A stretch of DNA of 64,000 nt from Gallionella sp. (GCA_028687575.1 JAQTZW010000006.1:1-64000); one strand, 5' to 3'; positions 37,774 to 47,513 are shown, counted from the first letter of the stretch. Notes: generated by a model from the sequence alone, not told the origin. Numbers and translations are program-made.

Positions 37774-38520
37774 TTAGAACCCCAGACTCTCCAGCAAATC
37801 ATCTACCTGATCCTGGTTGGTCACGACATCGTTGCGCCCGTGCGCATTGATCACCGGCCCATTCAACAGACCTGCGTCATAACCGGCCTTGACCGCCGGC
37901 GGTGCGTTCTCCAGCAGCAATGACAACAACTGCTGTTCCATCATCTGCGTCACCTCGATGATCTTTTTAATCACTTGCCCGGTCAGATCCTGAAAATCCT
38001 GCGCCATCATGATCTCAAGAAGATAGGCGTTGGTTGACTTGGTCTGTTTGGGGACTATCTCCAGAAAAGCATGGGTCTGCATGGACAATGTTTTGAAGTC
38101 TGCCACTGTCAACTGTTTGTCAAACAGCATCTGCCACTGGTTAGCAAGACGCGTCGCTTCTGTCCCCATGTTTTCCACCAGAGGTTGCGCGGCTTCGGTG
38201 GCGTTCAGCACGCGCTCGGCAGCCTGTTGCGTCAAGGTGGCGACATAGTTCAGCCGATCACGGGCATCCGGGATGGTGGAGGCGGCCTTCTCAATCTCCT
38301 TGTTCAGCCCCAGTTCGCGCAGGGTATCGTGCAGGGTGCGCGTCATCTGCCCAAGCTGACTGATGACCTTGTCCGCTTGCCCGTGACTCGCCTCGTTGGC
38401 GGCAGGCTGGACTACAGCGGTTGTCTCTCCACCACTCTCTTCCTGGGCATTTGCCTGGACGATGCTGTCGAACAGTGCTTCAAGGTCGTCCGAATCCTGT
38501 GTTGCAGTATTGGTAGCCAT
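37774..38520 (-). CDS. cheZ: CheY-phosphate phosphatase CheZ
   Basis: 248 residues, helical. The catalytic segment AQDFQDLTGQVIKK is present with Asp178 and Gln182 (Asp143 and Gln147 of E. coli), and the C-terminal CheY-binding helix DDLLESLGF ends the protein. It speeds dephosphorylation of CheY-P and so resets the motor. It starts 7 bases after the cheY stop, the conserved cheY-cheZ pair. Somewhat longer than E. coli CheZ (214) because of an acidic, Gln-rich N-terminus. Confidence 0.95.
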   Translation of the reverse strand: MATNTATQDSDDLEALFDSIVQANAQEESGGETTAVVQPAANEASHGQADKVISQLGQMTRTLHDTLRELGLNKEIEKAASTIPDARDRLNYVATLTQQAAERVLNATEAAQPLVENMGTEATRLANQWQMLFDKQLTVADFKTLSMQTHAFLEIVPKQTKSTNAYLLEIMMAQDFQDLTGQVIKKIIEVTQMMEQQLLSLLLENAPPAVKAGYDAGLLNGPVINAHGRNDVVTNQDQVDDLLESLGF

Positions 38521-38527
38521 GTCGTTC

Positions 38528-38917
38528 TCACTTATTCATGTTCTGGAATATCTTTTTGAGTTTTTCATCCAGCGTGGCTGCCGTGAAAGGCTTGACCACG
38601 TAGCCGGATGCGCCTGCCTGCGCCGCCTCGATGATGTTTTCACGCTTCGCCTCCGCCGTCACCATCAACACCGGCAGGTGCTTGAGCTTGGCATCGGCGC
38701 GTATCGCTCGCAGCAGATCTATGCCGGTCATGTTGGGCATGTTCCAGTCCGACACAACGAAATCGAAAGACTCGGAGCGCAGTTTGCTCAGCGCCTGCAC
38801 GCCATCCTCCGCTTCCTGAACATTCACGAAGCCCAACTCCTTGAGCAGATTCCGCACAATGCGGCGCATCGTCGAGAAATCATCCACCACCAAAAAACGC
38901 GTACTTTCAATTCCCAT
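38528..38917 (-). CDS. cheY: Motor response regulator CheY (E. coli type)
   Basis: 129 residues, the same length and numbering as E. coli CheY: Asp12/Asp13 pocket, phospho-acceptor Asp57 ([12 protein letters not shown]), Thr87, Tyr106 and Lys109 (SGYVVKPF). These residues make it the likely FliM-binding regulator of rotation. cheZ follows at 7 bases. The other CheY in the window lacks the Tyr106 equivalent, so the two probably have different outputs. Confidence 0.96.
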   Translation of the reverse strand: MGIESTRFLVVDDFSTMRRIVRNLLKELGFVNVQEAEDGVQALSKLRSESFDFVVSDWNMPNMTGIDLLRAIRADAKLKHLPVLMVTAEAKRENIIEAAQAGASGYVVKPFTAATLDEKLKKIFQNMNK

Positions 38918-38970
38918 GACAATCTCCTCACCTAACAGGATTCAGCAATGCGCCAACACAGCGCCCCCCC

Positions 38971-38996
38971 CTCAATCCTCAATCCTCAATCCTCAA
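38971..38996. repeat. Three direct repeats of TCAATCC
   Basis: Three consecutive copies of TCAATCC with a partial fourth, next to a run of eight C. The array overlaps the stop of the cheV gene. The same unit occurs in the cheA2-cheZ spacer 1.2 kb away. Confidence 0.7.
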
Positions 38997-39940
38997 GTCA
39001 ACAACGGTCTCAATGTTGACGACAAAATCATTGAATCGAACTTTGGCACGTAATAATCCACCCCTGCCCGCTGTCCCATTGCACGGTTCGCCTCGGAAGA
39101 CAGTGATGAGTGCATCACTACCGGAATCCCGTCGAAACGCCTATCTTTTCTAATATGATTAGTCAACACATAACCATCCATCTCAGGCATTTCCGCATCG
39201 GTCAGGATCACCTGTATCCGGTCATGCAACGAGTTACCTGTAGATTGCGCAGAATCGGCCAGCGCCTTAAGCCTTTCCCAAGCTTCGTGCCCATTGGAAG
39301 ACTGGATATGCTTGACTCCCATCTTATCCAGCACCTCCGCGATCTGGCGGCGCGCCACCATCGAATCGTCGGCGAAGAACACGCACAGGTCGTGCTCGGA
39401 TTCGAGTCGTTCGACGTTCCCGACTATCGCCTCGCCGAACGCGTCGGACAATATCTGCTCGACATCCAGTATGGAAATCAGCGTACCGTCAGACAGCTCG
39501 GTAATCGCAGTGATGCGCGCCGACTTGTCCGACATCATTCCCTCAGTCGCACGCACCTTGTCCCAGTCCACGCGAATGATGCGATCCACGCCTTCCACCA
39601 GAAAGCCCAGCACATGGCTGTTATATTCAGCGACCATCATGGTCTGGTGTTTTTTGGCAGGGTAGATATTCATAAAACTGGCCAGATTGAGTACCGGCAT
39701 GACATGACCGCGCAGAGAAACGATGCCCTCGACACCGGTTGGCATATTCGGCGTGCGCGTAATCTTGCCGGCAGGACAGACCTCTTTGACCTTGAACACA
39801 TTGATGCCGAATTTTTCTTCACTGCCCAGGTTAAACAGCAGGATCTCCATCTTGTTGGAACCTGCCAGGCTGGTGCGCGCATCAACATGTTCCAGCAAAC
39901 CATCAGAACTGCCGCTCAACATGTCTTCCGTATAACTCAT
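38993..39940 (-). CDS. cheV: CheV-type coupling protein with receiver domain (first copy)
   Basis: 315 residues: a CheW-like domain (residues ~25-165; EKFGINVFKVKEVC, GVEGIVSLRGHVMPVLNL) and a receiver domain (~185-310; Asp in ILTDAEMPEMDGYVL). CheV couples receptors to CheA and, when phosphorylated, modulates adaptation. It is followed downstream by cheY and cheZ. A second cheV lies 73 bases upstream; the two are similar throughout but clearly diverged. One acidic-pocket Asp pair (FFADDSMVARRQI) is intact. Confidence 0.93.
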   Translation of the reverse strand: MSYTEDMLSGSSDGLLEHVDARTSLAGSNKMEILLFNLGSEEKFGINVFKVKEVCPAGKITRTPNMPTGVEGIVSLRGHVMPVLNLASFMNIYPAKKHQTMMVAEYNSHVLGFLVEGVDRIIRVDWDKVRATEGMMSDKSARITAITELSDGTLISILDVEQILSDAFGEAIVGNVERLESEHDLCVFFADDSMVARRQIAEVLDKMGVKHIQSSNGHEAWERLKALADSAQSTGNSLHDRIQVILTDAEMPEMDGYVLTNHIRKDRRFDGIPVVMHSSLSSEANRAMGQRAGVDYYVPKFDSMILSSTLRPLLT

Positions 39941-40013
39941 TTCCCTCTCCCGTCTGGAGTGCAGAGATCACTCTGCGGCTTGCAACTGCGACGATCATGC
40001 GCCGCACACCCAC

Positions 40014-40958
40014 CTACGCCAACAGCCTTGCCAGAGTCTGCGACAACTTCTGCGGCTCAAACTTCGGCACATACTCATCAACGCCTACCGATTTCCCCAA
40101 TTGCTGATTGGACGAACTGCTTAGCGAAGAGTGCATCAGTACCGGGATGCCATTGAAACGTTTGTCTGCCTTGATCTTGCGCGTCAACATATAGCCATCC
40201 ATCTCCGGCATCTCCACGTCGGTCAAAATCACCTGCAACAGGCTTTTCAGCGCGACATTGCTGGCTTCTGCATAATCCGCCATTTTTTCCAGTTCTATCC
40301 ATGCCTGACGGCCATTGATGGCAGACAGGTGTTTGACTTGCATCGCATCCAGCGTCCTGGCAATCTGATGGCGGGCGACCGATGAATCATCGGCAAAGAA
40401 CACCGTCCGCCCCTCCTTGCCGAGCGGCTGAACGCTCTTGAAAATCATCTCATCGGTATCGGTACGGCAGGTCTCGGCGAGCACCTTCTCGACATCCAGC
40501 AACATCACCAGGCGCTTATCTTTCAGTTCCGTAATCGCTGTCACCATACCGCCCATCTCGGCCATCAGCATGGCGGGTGGAACACGCATTGCCGACCAAT
40601 CCAGCCGCAAAATGTTGTCCACCGCCCTGACCAAAAAACCCTGAGTATGTCCGTTGTATTCGGTGACTATCATGATCTCCGGCAGGCAATCCGTGACCAT
40701 GCCGATGTATTTCGCCAGATTGATCACCGGTACCAGCGTGCCGCGCAAACTGACCATGCCTTCCACGGAGTTAGGCATCTCGGGTGCCCGAGTGATCTCC
40801 GGAATACGCATCACCTCGCGCACCTTGAACACGTTGATACCGAAAGTCTCTTCGCGTCCGGTGCGCGTATCTCGCCCCAGCGTAAACATCAGTATCTCCA
40901 GCTTGTTGGTTCCGGCAAGCTTGGTTCTGGCATCAATTTTACTTAGCAGATCAGACAT
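40014..40958 (-). CDS. cheV: CheV-type coupling protein with receiver domain (second copy)
   Basis: 314 residues with the same CheW-receiver layout as its neighbour ([52 protein letters not shown]). The ends match too (KFEPQKLSQTLARLLA against KFDSMILSSTLRPLLT), so the pair arose by an old tandem duplication. Different CheVs often serve different receptor groups. With one CheW in the window, the two CheVs may carry much of the coupling (inference). It lies between the receptor genes and cheV/cheY/cheZ. Confidence 0.93.
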   Translation of the reverse strand: MSDLLSKIDARTKLAGTNKLEILMFTLGRDTRTGREETFGINVFKVREVMRIPEITRAPEMPNSVEGMVSLRGTLVPVINLAKYIGMVTDCLPEIMIVTEYNGHTQGFLVRAVDNILRLDWSAMRVPPAMLMAEMGGMVTAITELKDKRLVMLLDVEKVLAETCRTDTDEMIFKSVQPLGKEGRTVFFADDSSVARHQIARTLDAMQVKHLSAINGRQAWIELEKMADYAEASNVALKSLLQVILTDVEMPEMDGYMLTRKIKADKRFNGIPVLMHSSLSSSSNQQLGKSVGVDEYVPKFEPQKLSQTLARLLA

Positions 40959-41005
40959 TTATTCCTCCTAACACTCCCGTCGACTTGTTCCCGACAGTTG
41001 CGCAA

Positions 41006-42628
41006 TTAAACCTTGAACCGGCCAACCGATTCCTGCAATTCCTTGGCCAATCTCTCAAGGCGGGCAATATCCTGCGCGTTCGATTCCACTGCGGCATGAT
41101 TTTCTTCCGACATTTGGGCAATCTTTTCTACATTGCGCGCAATCTCCGAGCTCGCCTGACTTTGTTCGCTTACTGAAGCCGTGATATCCGCCACCCCACG
41201 GCTGGACTGCTCGACTGCGGCACCGGCTTCAGTCAATATTCCTGAAACCCGCCCGACCTGTTGTTGGGTTGCCTGCAGGGAATTCAGGCCAGTTTGCACC
41301 ACCGCCTCGACTTGTGTGGTTTTCTGGTTCAATGAGTTGGTCACCCGATCAATTTCATTGGCGGATTTGGCAGATTTTTCGGCTAGCTTGCGCACCTCGT
41401 CAGCCACCACAGCAAAGCCGCGCCCCTGCTCACCGGCGCGCGCCGCTTCGATTGCCGCATTCAATGCCAACAAGTTGGTCTGCTCGGCGATATCCTTGAC
41501 TTGCTGCGTCATGCCGGCAATCTCTTGGGTGCTGCCCACGAATTCCCGCACCGAACTGGCGATCTGGTTGACCGCCTGCTCGACACGTACTATCTCATCT
41601 ATCATTGCGTTGGCATTCTGGTTTCCCTGACGGGTTTGCTGCAGGCTGGTTTCGGACAAGCGCCTCACGTCGTCACAATTTGCCGCAACAGAATTGATGC
41701 TCACGGTGATTTCCTCTACCGCTGCAGCAGTGGAGGCTGCCGCCTCGCTCTGCAATTGAGAAGACTGTGCTATCTGCACCGATGCCGAAGACAGGCTGGC
41801 TGCCGTGTTCGCCACCATTGCAGCCCCCCCATTGACCTGACGCATGATATTGACGACAGCATCAAGCAAATCATTGAAAGCTGATGCGGCCTGACCGATT
41901 TCATCCTTGCCCCGCACCCTGACACGCGTGGTCAAATCGCCATCGCCCGCCATCTTGACCATCACGCCACTCAACTCTCCAACCGAGGCTTTGATACCAC
42001 GAATGATGGAAAGACCAATGATCACCCCCAGCAGGGCTGCCAGGCAGATCATCACAATCAGGATCATGCGCAAGGTGGTGAATTCCGCATTGCCTTCGTC
42101 ATACAGTTTCTTGGCCTCGCGTCCCTGCAACTCCATCAAGGCTTGCAATGTGTCCTCCGTATCGTGAGACAGAGGCCGTACTTGAGAAATATTGATCCGC
42201 CTCAACTCCTCCACATTCCCGGTCTGGATGGCAACAAGCGCCGGTTTGAGGCCCATCTCGAGAAACTTTTCACGCTGCTCAATGAACTTCTTGGCCAGCG
42301 CCTTCTCATCGTCATACATGAAAGTTTCCATGTAATCAGCAAGATTTTTGTCTATGACAGCCTTGTTTGCCAGTATCTTTTCAGCCTGCTCTTTCGCCAG
42401 TTCCGGTTGAATGATCACCGTATTCACCGCAATTCGGTTTTTGAGCATTCCTGACCTCACGGTATCCAGTTGCTCAAGCGGCAAGGCACGATCGGCATAC
42501 ACCGAATACAACGCAGTATTCTGATGATTGGTAGCATACAACCCCAGTCCGCCCACGGACAGCAATGTCACCAGCAACATCGCCAGCAGAGCAATCAGTC
42601 GGGTGCTAATTTTCATATCGCTCAACAT
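41006..42628 (-). CDS. Methyl-accepting chemotaxis protein with 4HB_MCP sensor
   Basis: 540 residues from the ATG at 42628, with GAGGAG upstream. A membrane helix ([20 protein letters not shown]), a four-helix-bundle periplasmic domain (~30-185; [21 protein letters not shown]), a second helix ([20 protein letters not shown]), HAMP and the signalling domain ([32 protein letters not shown]). It ends ESVGRFKV, the same ending as the upstream haem receptor (KTVGRFKV), and the two share much of the signalling half, so they are recent paralogues with different sensors. The ligand is unknown. Confidence 0.92.
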   Translation of the reverse strand: MLSDMKISTRLIALLAMLLVTLLSVGGLGLYATNHQNTALYSVYADRALPLEQLDTVRSGMLKNRIAVNTVIIQPELAKEQAEKILANKAVIDKNLADYMETFMYDDEKALAKKFIEQREKFLEMGLKPALVAIQTGNVEELRRINISQVRPLSHDTEDTLQALMELQGREAKKLYDEGNAEFTTLRMILIVMICLAALLGVIIGLSIIRGIKASVGELSGVMVKMAGDGDLTTRVRVRGKDEIGQAASAFNDLLDAVVNIMRQVNGGAAMVANTAASLSSASVQIAQSSQLQSEAAASTAAAVEEITVSINSVAANCDDVRRLSETSLQQTRQGNQNANAMIDEIVRVEQAVNQIASSVREFVGSTQEIAGMTQQVKDIAEQTNLLALNAAIEAARAGEQGRGFAVVADEVRKLAEKSAKSANEIDRVTNSLNQKTTQVEAVVQTGLNSLQATQQQVGRVSGILTEAGAAVEQSSRGVADITASVSEQSQASSEIARNVEKIAQMSEENHAAVESNAQDIARLERLAKELQESVGRFKV

Positions 42629-42639
42629 TCTCGCTCTCC

Positions 42640-44265
42640 TCAAACTTTAAAACGCCCGACCGTTTTGCCTAAATTCGCAGAGATTTCTTCCATTTGCCGA
42701 ACCTCATCCACTGTAAGCTTGACGATCTGGTTGCTGCGATTTGCCATGCCGGCGATACGCTCTACATTGCGCGTGATTTCCTGGCTGGCATCACGCTGTT
42801 GATTGATAGAGGTGACGATTTCCTCAAGTCCACGATTGACTTCATCTACCGAGGAATTGGCTGCGCTCAGCACATTGGCAACTTGGGTAATATGCGCCTG
42901 ACTGCTGCGCAACGCCCCCATACCGCGCTGCACGGTCTTTTCGACGCGACCAGATTGCTCACCGATGGTCTGTGTCACTTCATCTATCTGCAGAGCAGAA
43001 TTTGCAGATTTTTCCGCCAGCTTGCGTACTTCGTCCGCCACCACGGCGAAGCCACGTCCCTGCTCACCGGCGCGCGCAGCCTCGATAGCCGCATTCAAGG
43101 CCAGCAAATTGGTCTGCTCGGCAATGTCGCGTACCTGCTGCGTCATCGCCGTGATGCTTTGCGTGTTGCTGACGAATTCGCCCACTGAACTGGCAATCTC
43201 ATTGACGGCGCGTTCCACACTTTCCAGTTCCTGCATCATTTCCTGCAAGCTAAGCTGACCCTGATGTGCACGACTGGCGCTATCCTCAGAGAGCCTGGCG
43301 ACATGCGCCGCGCCTTCCGCCACCCGACTGATGCTGGCACTCACCTGTCCCACTGCAGCGGAAGTGGTACCGGCCGCTTCGTTCTGCTCCTGCGTACCCC
43401 GGAAGATCTGCTGGGAGTTGTCTGCCAGCCGGTGTGCTGTGCTGGCTACCTGACTGGAATGCCCTTCAACCTGGCTGACGATAACCTGAAAGCTCTGAAC
43501 CAGATCATTGAAGGCCTGACCGGTCTTACCGATTTCGTCATGAGTTTCTACCTTGACCCGCGCGGAAAGATTGCCACTGGCCTGCATGACCTGCATGACC
43601 TGCTGCAATTCGCGCACCGGCCGCGTCATGAAACTGATCAGCCAGCCAATCATGAAATACAGGAACACCTGCATCACCAGTTGCGCCACCCACATCAGAT
43701 AGTTGGCATTCTGGATCATGGTGAACTCCTCGGTCAGATCCAGCGTGATGCTGGCGGCACCGTTCACCGTACCCTCCGGAACCTGATGACACATCAGACA
43801 GTTGGTACCTCGAAACTCCTTGCGTGCAATGAAAGGGACGACCACACGCAAAGCATGCTCGCCACCGCTGACCAGTATTTTTGTTTGCACCTGCGCGCTT
43901 TGCAGAGCAGCACGATCCATATCGTCAACCGGCTGCTCGGAAGGCAGCCCCGGGCCGAATTGATCTTGTACCGGTTTATTGCGTACCACACGCAATTCAT
44001 TGATCTTGTCCGATGCACCCATCTTGCGGACATACAAGGCGCGCTGCTCGGCATCGCTGATGATGCCATTGATCATCAGCATATTGAGACCATTGAGCAC
44101 CCCGTCTGCGGACACCCTAGCCTCCTTATCGGCACCTTTCAGCACATCCGCCTCAAACCTGTTGAGCGCCATCCGCTGCGCAAACACCAGCACCACAAGC
44201 AAGACCAACTGAATCGGTAATTGCAGCTTGTATTTCAGTGATAACCCACTCCACCATTGACTCAT
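42640..44265 (-). CDS. Methyl-accepting chemotaxis protein with periplasmic c-type haem domain
   Basis: 541 residues. A membrane helix near 15-30, a periplasmic domain (~35-190) carrying the haem-attachment motif CLMCH at 156-160, a second helix near 192-212, HAMP, then the signalling domain. The periplasmic sequence ([29 protein letters not shown], then CxxCH and GAASITLDL) is of the PAS-like c-haem sensor type described in Geobacter receptors, and is reminiscent of Desulfovibrio DcrA. It should sense oxygen, NO or redox state in the periplasm. First gene after a FliA-type promoter. Confidence 0.9.
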   Translation of the reverse strand: MSQWWSGLSLKYKLQLPIQLVLLVVLVFAQRMALNRFEADVLKGADKEARVSADGVLNGLNMLMINGIISDAEQRALYVRKMGASDKINELRVVRNKPVQDQFGPGLPSEQPVDDMDRAALQSAQVQTKILVSGGEHALRVVVPFIARKEFRGTNCLMCHQVPEGTVNGAASITLDLTEEFTMIQNANYLMWVAQLVMQVFLYFMIGWLISFMTRPVRELQQVMQVMQASGNLSARVKVETHDEIGKTGQAFNDLVQSFQVIVSQVEGHSSQVASTAHRLADNSQQIFRGTQEQNEAAGTTSAAVGQVSASISRVAEGAAHVARLSEDSASRAHQGQLSLQEMMQELESVERAVNEIASSVGEFVSNTQSITAMTQQVRDIAEQTNLLALNAAIEAARAGEQGRGFAVVADEVRKLAEKSANSALQIDEVTQTIGEQSGRVEKTVQRGMGALRSSQAHITQVANVLSAANSSVDEVNRGLEEIVTSINQQRDASQEITRNVERIAGMANRSNQIVKLTVDEVRQMEEISANLGKTVGRFKV

Positions 44266-44313
44266 TATCTTCTCCTGCCTGATGTGCTTATGATTTGGAA
44301 ACCGTAGTCACTG

Positions 44314-44339
44314 TAACGGCAACAAATGGATTTTCTTTA
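44314..44339 (-). promoter_or_regulatory. Sigma-28 (FliA) promoter for the c-haem receptor/cheV/cheYZ operon
   Basis: On the minus strand TAAAG at 44339-44335, 14 bases, GCCGTTA at 44320-44314, 49 bases before the receptor start. Both boxes and the spacing match the FliA pattern. No strong terminator is seen before 28.98 kb, so transcription could run through to cheA. Confidence 0.78.
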
Positions 44340-44522
44340 GGTGAACAGAGTAAGTAAATCCCACCAATTCCGTGGATTCAAGCTGAGTGAACCACATCAC
44401 ACAAATGGGACTTGCCGAGAACAATGCGACGAGAACCGACAATCCACCAAGAAACCGGGTAGTCCAGAGAATTGCTTGAAAAGTTGTCTGTTAGAAACGA
44501 GCGGTGGGAAGCGCTTGATAGG

Positions 44523-45488
44523 CTAATGGGCTGATGCGCTGGTTGGCATGGCCTCGACCCCCTGCTGTATGGAGTCCTTGACGCTCTGATCATCACTTTC
44601 GGCATCCACACCAACCAGGCCACCATCATGGCTGGCGGCTTCTTCAGCTTTCTTGTTCATCACGATCAGACTGATGCGACGGTTGACCGGACTTAGCGGG
44701 TCATCCTTGTTGAATAATACGGCAGAAGACAGACCCACCACGCGGACGATCTTGGTTTCATCCATGCCACCTGCGATCAACTCGCGCCTGGAGGCATTGG
44801 CGCGGTCAGCCGACAGTTCCCAGTTGCTGTAGCCCCTGTCTCCGCCGCTATACAGCGCAGCATCGGTGTGCCCGGAAATGCTGATCTTGTTCGGCACATC
44901 GTTGAGCGTCTGGCCGATGGCATGCAGGATCTCCCGCGTGTACGGTTCAAGTTGTGCCCGGCCGCTCTGAAACATCGGACGATTCTTCTCATCCACGATC
45001 TGGATGCGCAGCCCTTCACTGGTGATGTCCAGCAAAATCTGATTTTTGAATTGCTGCAGTTTGGAATTATTGTCCACGGATTTTTCGATGGCGGCCTTAA
45101 GTTCCTTGAGCTTTTCAATTTCGACGCGACGGAACTCCTGCTCAGCAGCCTTCATATTGATCAGTCGCTTCTCCGGGGGCAATTCACCTCGCTTCACCTG
45201 CCCGGTACTGCGTGTCAGGTCTTGCCCGCCACCCTTGAGAATGCTGGAACTGTCACCGCTGCCAGAACCACCGGCCAGCGCCACCTTGAGTGGTGTCTTG
45301 AAATATTCGGAGATGCCCTGCAAATCACCCTTGGCCGTCGACCCCAGCAACCACATCAGCAGGAAGAACGCCATCATCGCCGTAACGAAATCGGCATAGG
45401 CGATTTTCCATGCACCGCCATGATGCCCACCAGCCACCTTCTTGATGCGCTTGATGACGATGGGGCGTTTGCTCAGATCTTCAGCCAT
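44523..45488 (-). CDS. motB: Flagellar stator protein MotB
   Basis: 321 residues. N-terminal membrane helix with the proton-carrying Asp33 (AYADFVTAMMAFFLLMWLLG), a plug/linker region, and the OmpA-like peptidoglycan domain (SGHTDAALYSGG; NWELSADRANASRREL; PVNRRISLIVMN). It works with MotA, encoded 62 bases upstream. This set is of E. coli type, distinct from MotCD at 7-8.7 kb, so the motor can probably use two stator kinds. The tail after the OmpA domain is acidic and variable. Confidence 0.95.
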   Translation of the reverse strand: MAEDLSKRPIVIKRIKKVAGGHHGGAWKIAYADFVTAMMAFFLLMWLLGSTAKGDLQGISEYFKTPLKVALAGGSGSGDSSSILKGGGQDLTRSTGQVKRGELPPEKRLINMKAAEQEFRRVEIEKLKELKAAIEKSVDNNSKLQQFKNQILLDITSEGLRIQIVDEKNRPMFQSGRAQLEPYTREILHAIGQTLNDVPNKISISGHTDAALYSGGDRGYSNWELSADRANASRRELIAGGMDETKIVRVVGLSSAVLFNKDDPLSPVNRRISLIVMNKKAEEAASHDGGLVGVDAESDDQSVKDSIQQGVEAMPTSASAH

Positions 45489-45550
45489 GACATTAGATTC
45501 TTCACTTATTAAACGTCAGCCGCCGGCACACACTTGCCGACACCTCCTTG

Positions 45551-46405
45551 TTAGCGCTTCTGCTTGACATGCTCTTCAAGCTCCGCGAACCCCGGACGAT
45601 CTGTCGAGGCCAGTGCCTTGCGACCGAACTCGACTGCCATCACCGGGGCATATCCGTTCAGGTTGGCCAGCAGCGTCACCTTGATAGTCTGGAAAATCTT
45701 GCCCCCCTCTTCTGCTTTCTGCTCGAGCAGACTGGACAGTGGCCCGACGAATCCATAGGCCAGAAGAATACCCAAAAATGTCCCCACCAGCGCATGCGCG
45801 ATCAACATTCCAAGCTCCGACGGCGGTATCCCCACCGACTCCATGGTGTGCACCACCCCCATCACCGCCGCAACGATACCGAAAGCGGGCATGCCGTCCG
45901 CCAACTTGGCTATGACATGCGATGACACCAATGCCTCATGATGATGTGTCTCAAGTTCAACATCCATCAGATTCTCGATCTCCATCGCATTCAGATTGCC
46001 GCTGACCATGATGCGCAGATAGTCAGTGATGAACTCGACCACATGGTGATCCGAGACAATCTTGGGATATTTGGAAAATATCGGACTATCCTCTGGTTTC
46101 TCGATGTCGCCCTCAATGGACATCAAGCCCTCCTTGCGCACCTTGGTCAGCAATTCGTACATCAGCGCCATTAACTCCATGTAGGTGTCCTTGGAGTATT
46201 TCGGACCTTTCAGCAAGGTCGGCAGATCCTTGATGGTCGCCTTGATGGCGCCCATGCTATTGCCGACAAAGAATGCCCCCAGCGCGCCACCGCCAATCAT
46301 CAATAATTCCAGTGGTTGCCACAGCGCACCAAGATGACCGCCCGCCATGGCAAAGCCACCAAAGACCGACCCCAACACCACCACATAGCCTACGATTACT
46401 AACAT
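45551..46405 (-). CDS. motA: Flagellar stator protein MotA
   Basis: 284 residues with four membrane helices (VIVGYVVVLGSVFGGFAM; LELLMIGGGALGAFFVG; GIVAAVMGVVHTME; LVGTFLGILLAYGFVGPL) and the cytoplasmic loop with charged rotor-contact residues (LMALMYELLTKVRKEGLMS), as in E. coli MotA. It forms the ion channel with MotB. It lies between flhC and motB and has its own FliA-type promoter. Start codon ATG at 46405. Confidence 0.95.
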   Translation of the reverse strand: MLVIVGYVVVLGSVFGGFAMAGGHLGALWQPLELLMIGGGALGAFFVGNSMGAIKATIKDLPTLLKGPKYSKDTYMELMALMYELLTKVRKEGLMSIEGDIEKPEDSPIFSKYPKIVSDHHVVEFITDYLRIMVSGNLNAMEIENLMDVELETHHHEALVSSHVIAKLADGMPAFGIVAAVMGVVHTMESVGIPPSELGMLIAHALVGTFLGILLAYGFVGPLSSLLEQKAEEGGKIFQTIKVTLLANLNGYAPVMAVEFGRKALASTDRPGFAELEEHVKQKR

Positions 46406-46490
46406 GCAAGCGCTCCTTGTTTATTTTCCTGCATCCCCCCGCTCAATCCTGCCTGGCGGGCAAGCACCATTGCGTACCATATGAATTGTA

Positions 46491-46516
46491 TAACGGCAAA
46501 GCGCTGAAAACCTTTA
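46491..46516 (-). promoter_or_regulatory. Sigma-28 (FliA) promoter for motAB
   Basis: On the minus strand TAAAG at 46516-46512, 14 bases, GCCGTTA at 46497-46491, 86 bases before motA and just downstream of the flhC stop. The arrangement separates late motAB from early flhDC, although read-through from flhDC remains possible. Confidence 0.78.
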
Positions 46517-46538
46517 GCGGCGCGCCTATGCGGCATCA

Positions 46539-47120
46539 CTATGCCGGGGAAGTGGACGCGCAATCCGCCTGACCAACATGAGTGCCACTCCTGAGAGCAG
46601 CGTTCTCACGAGTTTTACCAGCACGTGCGGGTGGATGACAGATGCCACACTGATAATTGGCATTCAATTCATTGGTATGCGTGACAAAATGTCCACCGCA
46701 CTCGTTGCAGGACACCATCTCCATCATGCCGGCATTAAAGAAACGAATCAGAAACCAGGCGCGCGTGATACTCAAGACCGCCTCGCCACCTTCAAGATTC
46801 TGCACCTGATCCAGGTAAAGACGATATGCCGTGATCAAGGCTTGCGCGCCATGCACTCCGGCATTCTTGACTAGGAATTGATAGATCCCCATGAACAGGG
46901 AGGAATGGATATTTGGCTGCCAGCTGATATACCAGTCAGTCGAGTACGGCAACATACCCTTGGAGGGCGATTTCCCCTTGACTTCCTTGTACAGCTTGAG
47001 CAAACGCTCACGACTGAGCGTGGTTTCTTCCTGCAACAATTGCAAACGCGCATCCATTTCAATCAGTTCGGTTGCGATCCTGATTTGTTGCGCTTCACCG
47101 AGCACGGTCTTGACTGGCAT
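46539..47120 (-). CDS. flhC: Flagellar master transcriptional activator FlhC
   Basis: 193 residues. The zinc-binding cysteines are all present: Cys138 and Cys141 (SCNECGGHF), Cys158 and Cys161 (YQCGICHPP), matching Cys137/140/157/160 of E. coli. With FlhD it forms the FlhD4C2 complex that activates sigma-70 transcription of early flagellar operons. It starts 22 bases after flhD. The 30 residues after the zinc site are variable. Confidence 0.96.
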   Translation of the reverse strand: MPVKTVLGEAQQIRIATELIEMDARLQLLQEETTLSRERLLKLYKEVKGKSPSKGMLPYSTDWYISWQPNIHSSLFMGIYQFLVKNAGVHGAQALITAYRLYLDQVQNLEGGEAVLSITRAWFLIRFFNAGMMEMVSCNECGGHFVTHTNELNANYQCGICHPPARAGKTRENAALRSGTHVGQADCASTSPA

Positions 47121-47142
47121 GGTATCCCCCGATCAATGGCGC

Positions 47143-47460
47143 TCAGGCCATTTCTACGACAGCTTGATCGGACATCAGTATGGCCGCGTGAGTCTGCGCC
47201 ATCAGGCGACCTTTGCTGTAGTCGGAGACCAAATTCAACAGGAGGTTCTCGTCAAAACGGAATCCGCACAGCAACATGTTGGAGCTTGCCATTTTGAGTA
47301 TCTGTGCGGGAGTCAGACCACCGATCACATCAATTAAATCCTGACTCAACCCCAGACGAAAAACGGCGGCAACCTTGTCTGCCTTAACCATTTGCTGAGC
47401 CAGCATCAAATAGCTCAAATTGATGTCGCGGATGCCTTCTTGCAATTGCATGGTATTCAT
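47143..47460 (-). CDS. flhD: Flagellar master transcriptional activator FlhD
   Basis: 105 residues from the second of two adjacent ATGs at 47460, where AAGGGG is six bases upstream; the ATG at 47463 would leave only three. All-helical and beginning MNTMQLQEGIRDINLSYLML, it fits FlhD. Cys79 of the E. coli protein could correspond to the Cys in NMLLCGFRFDE. It is co-transcribed with flhC. Between them they control the flagellar cascade; CsrA- or protease-based control known elsewhere cannot be judged here. Confidence 0.95.
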   Translation of the reverse strand: MNTMQLQEGIRDINLSYLMLAQQMVKADKVAAVFRLGLSQDLIDVIGGLTPAQILKMASSNMLLCGFRFDENLLLNLVSDYSKGRLMAQTHAAILMSDQAVVEMA

Positions 47461-47513
47461 CATATTCCCCTTGATTATCTGTTGCGGGTGTCGGCTGGTC
47501 ATACACCCGAATC

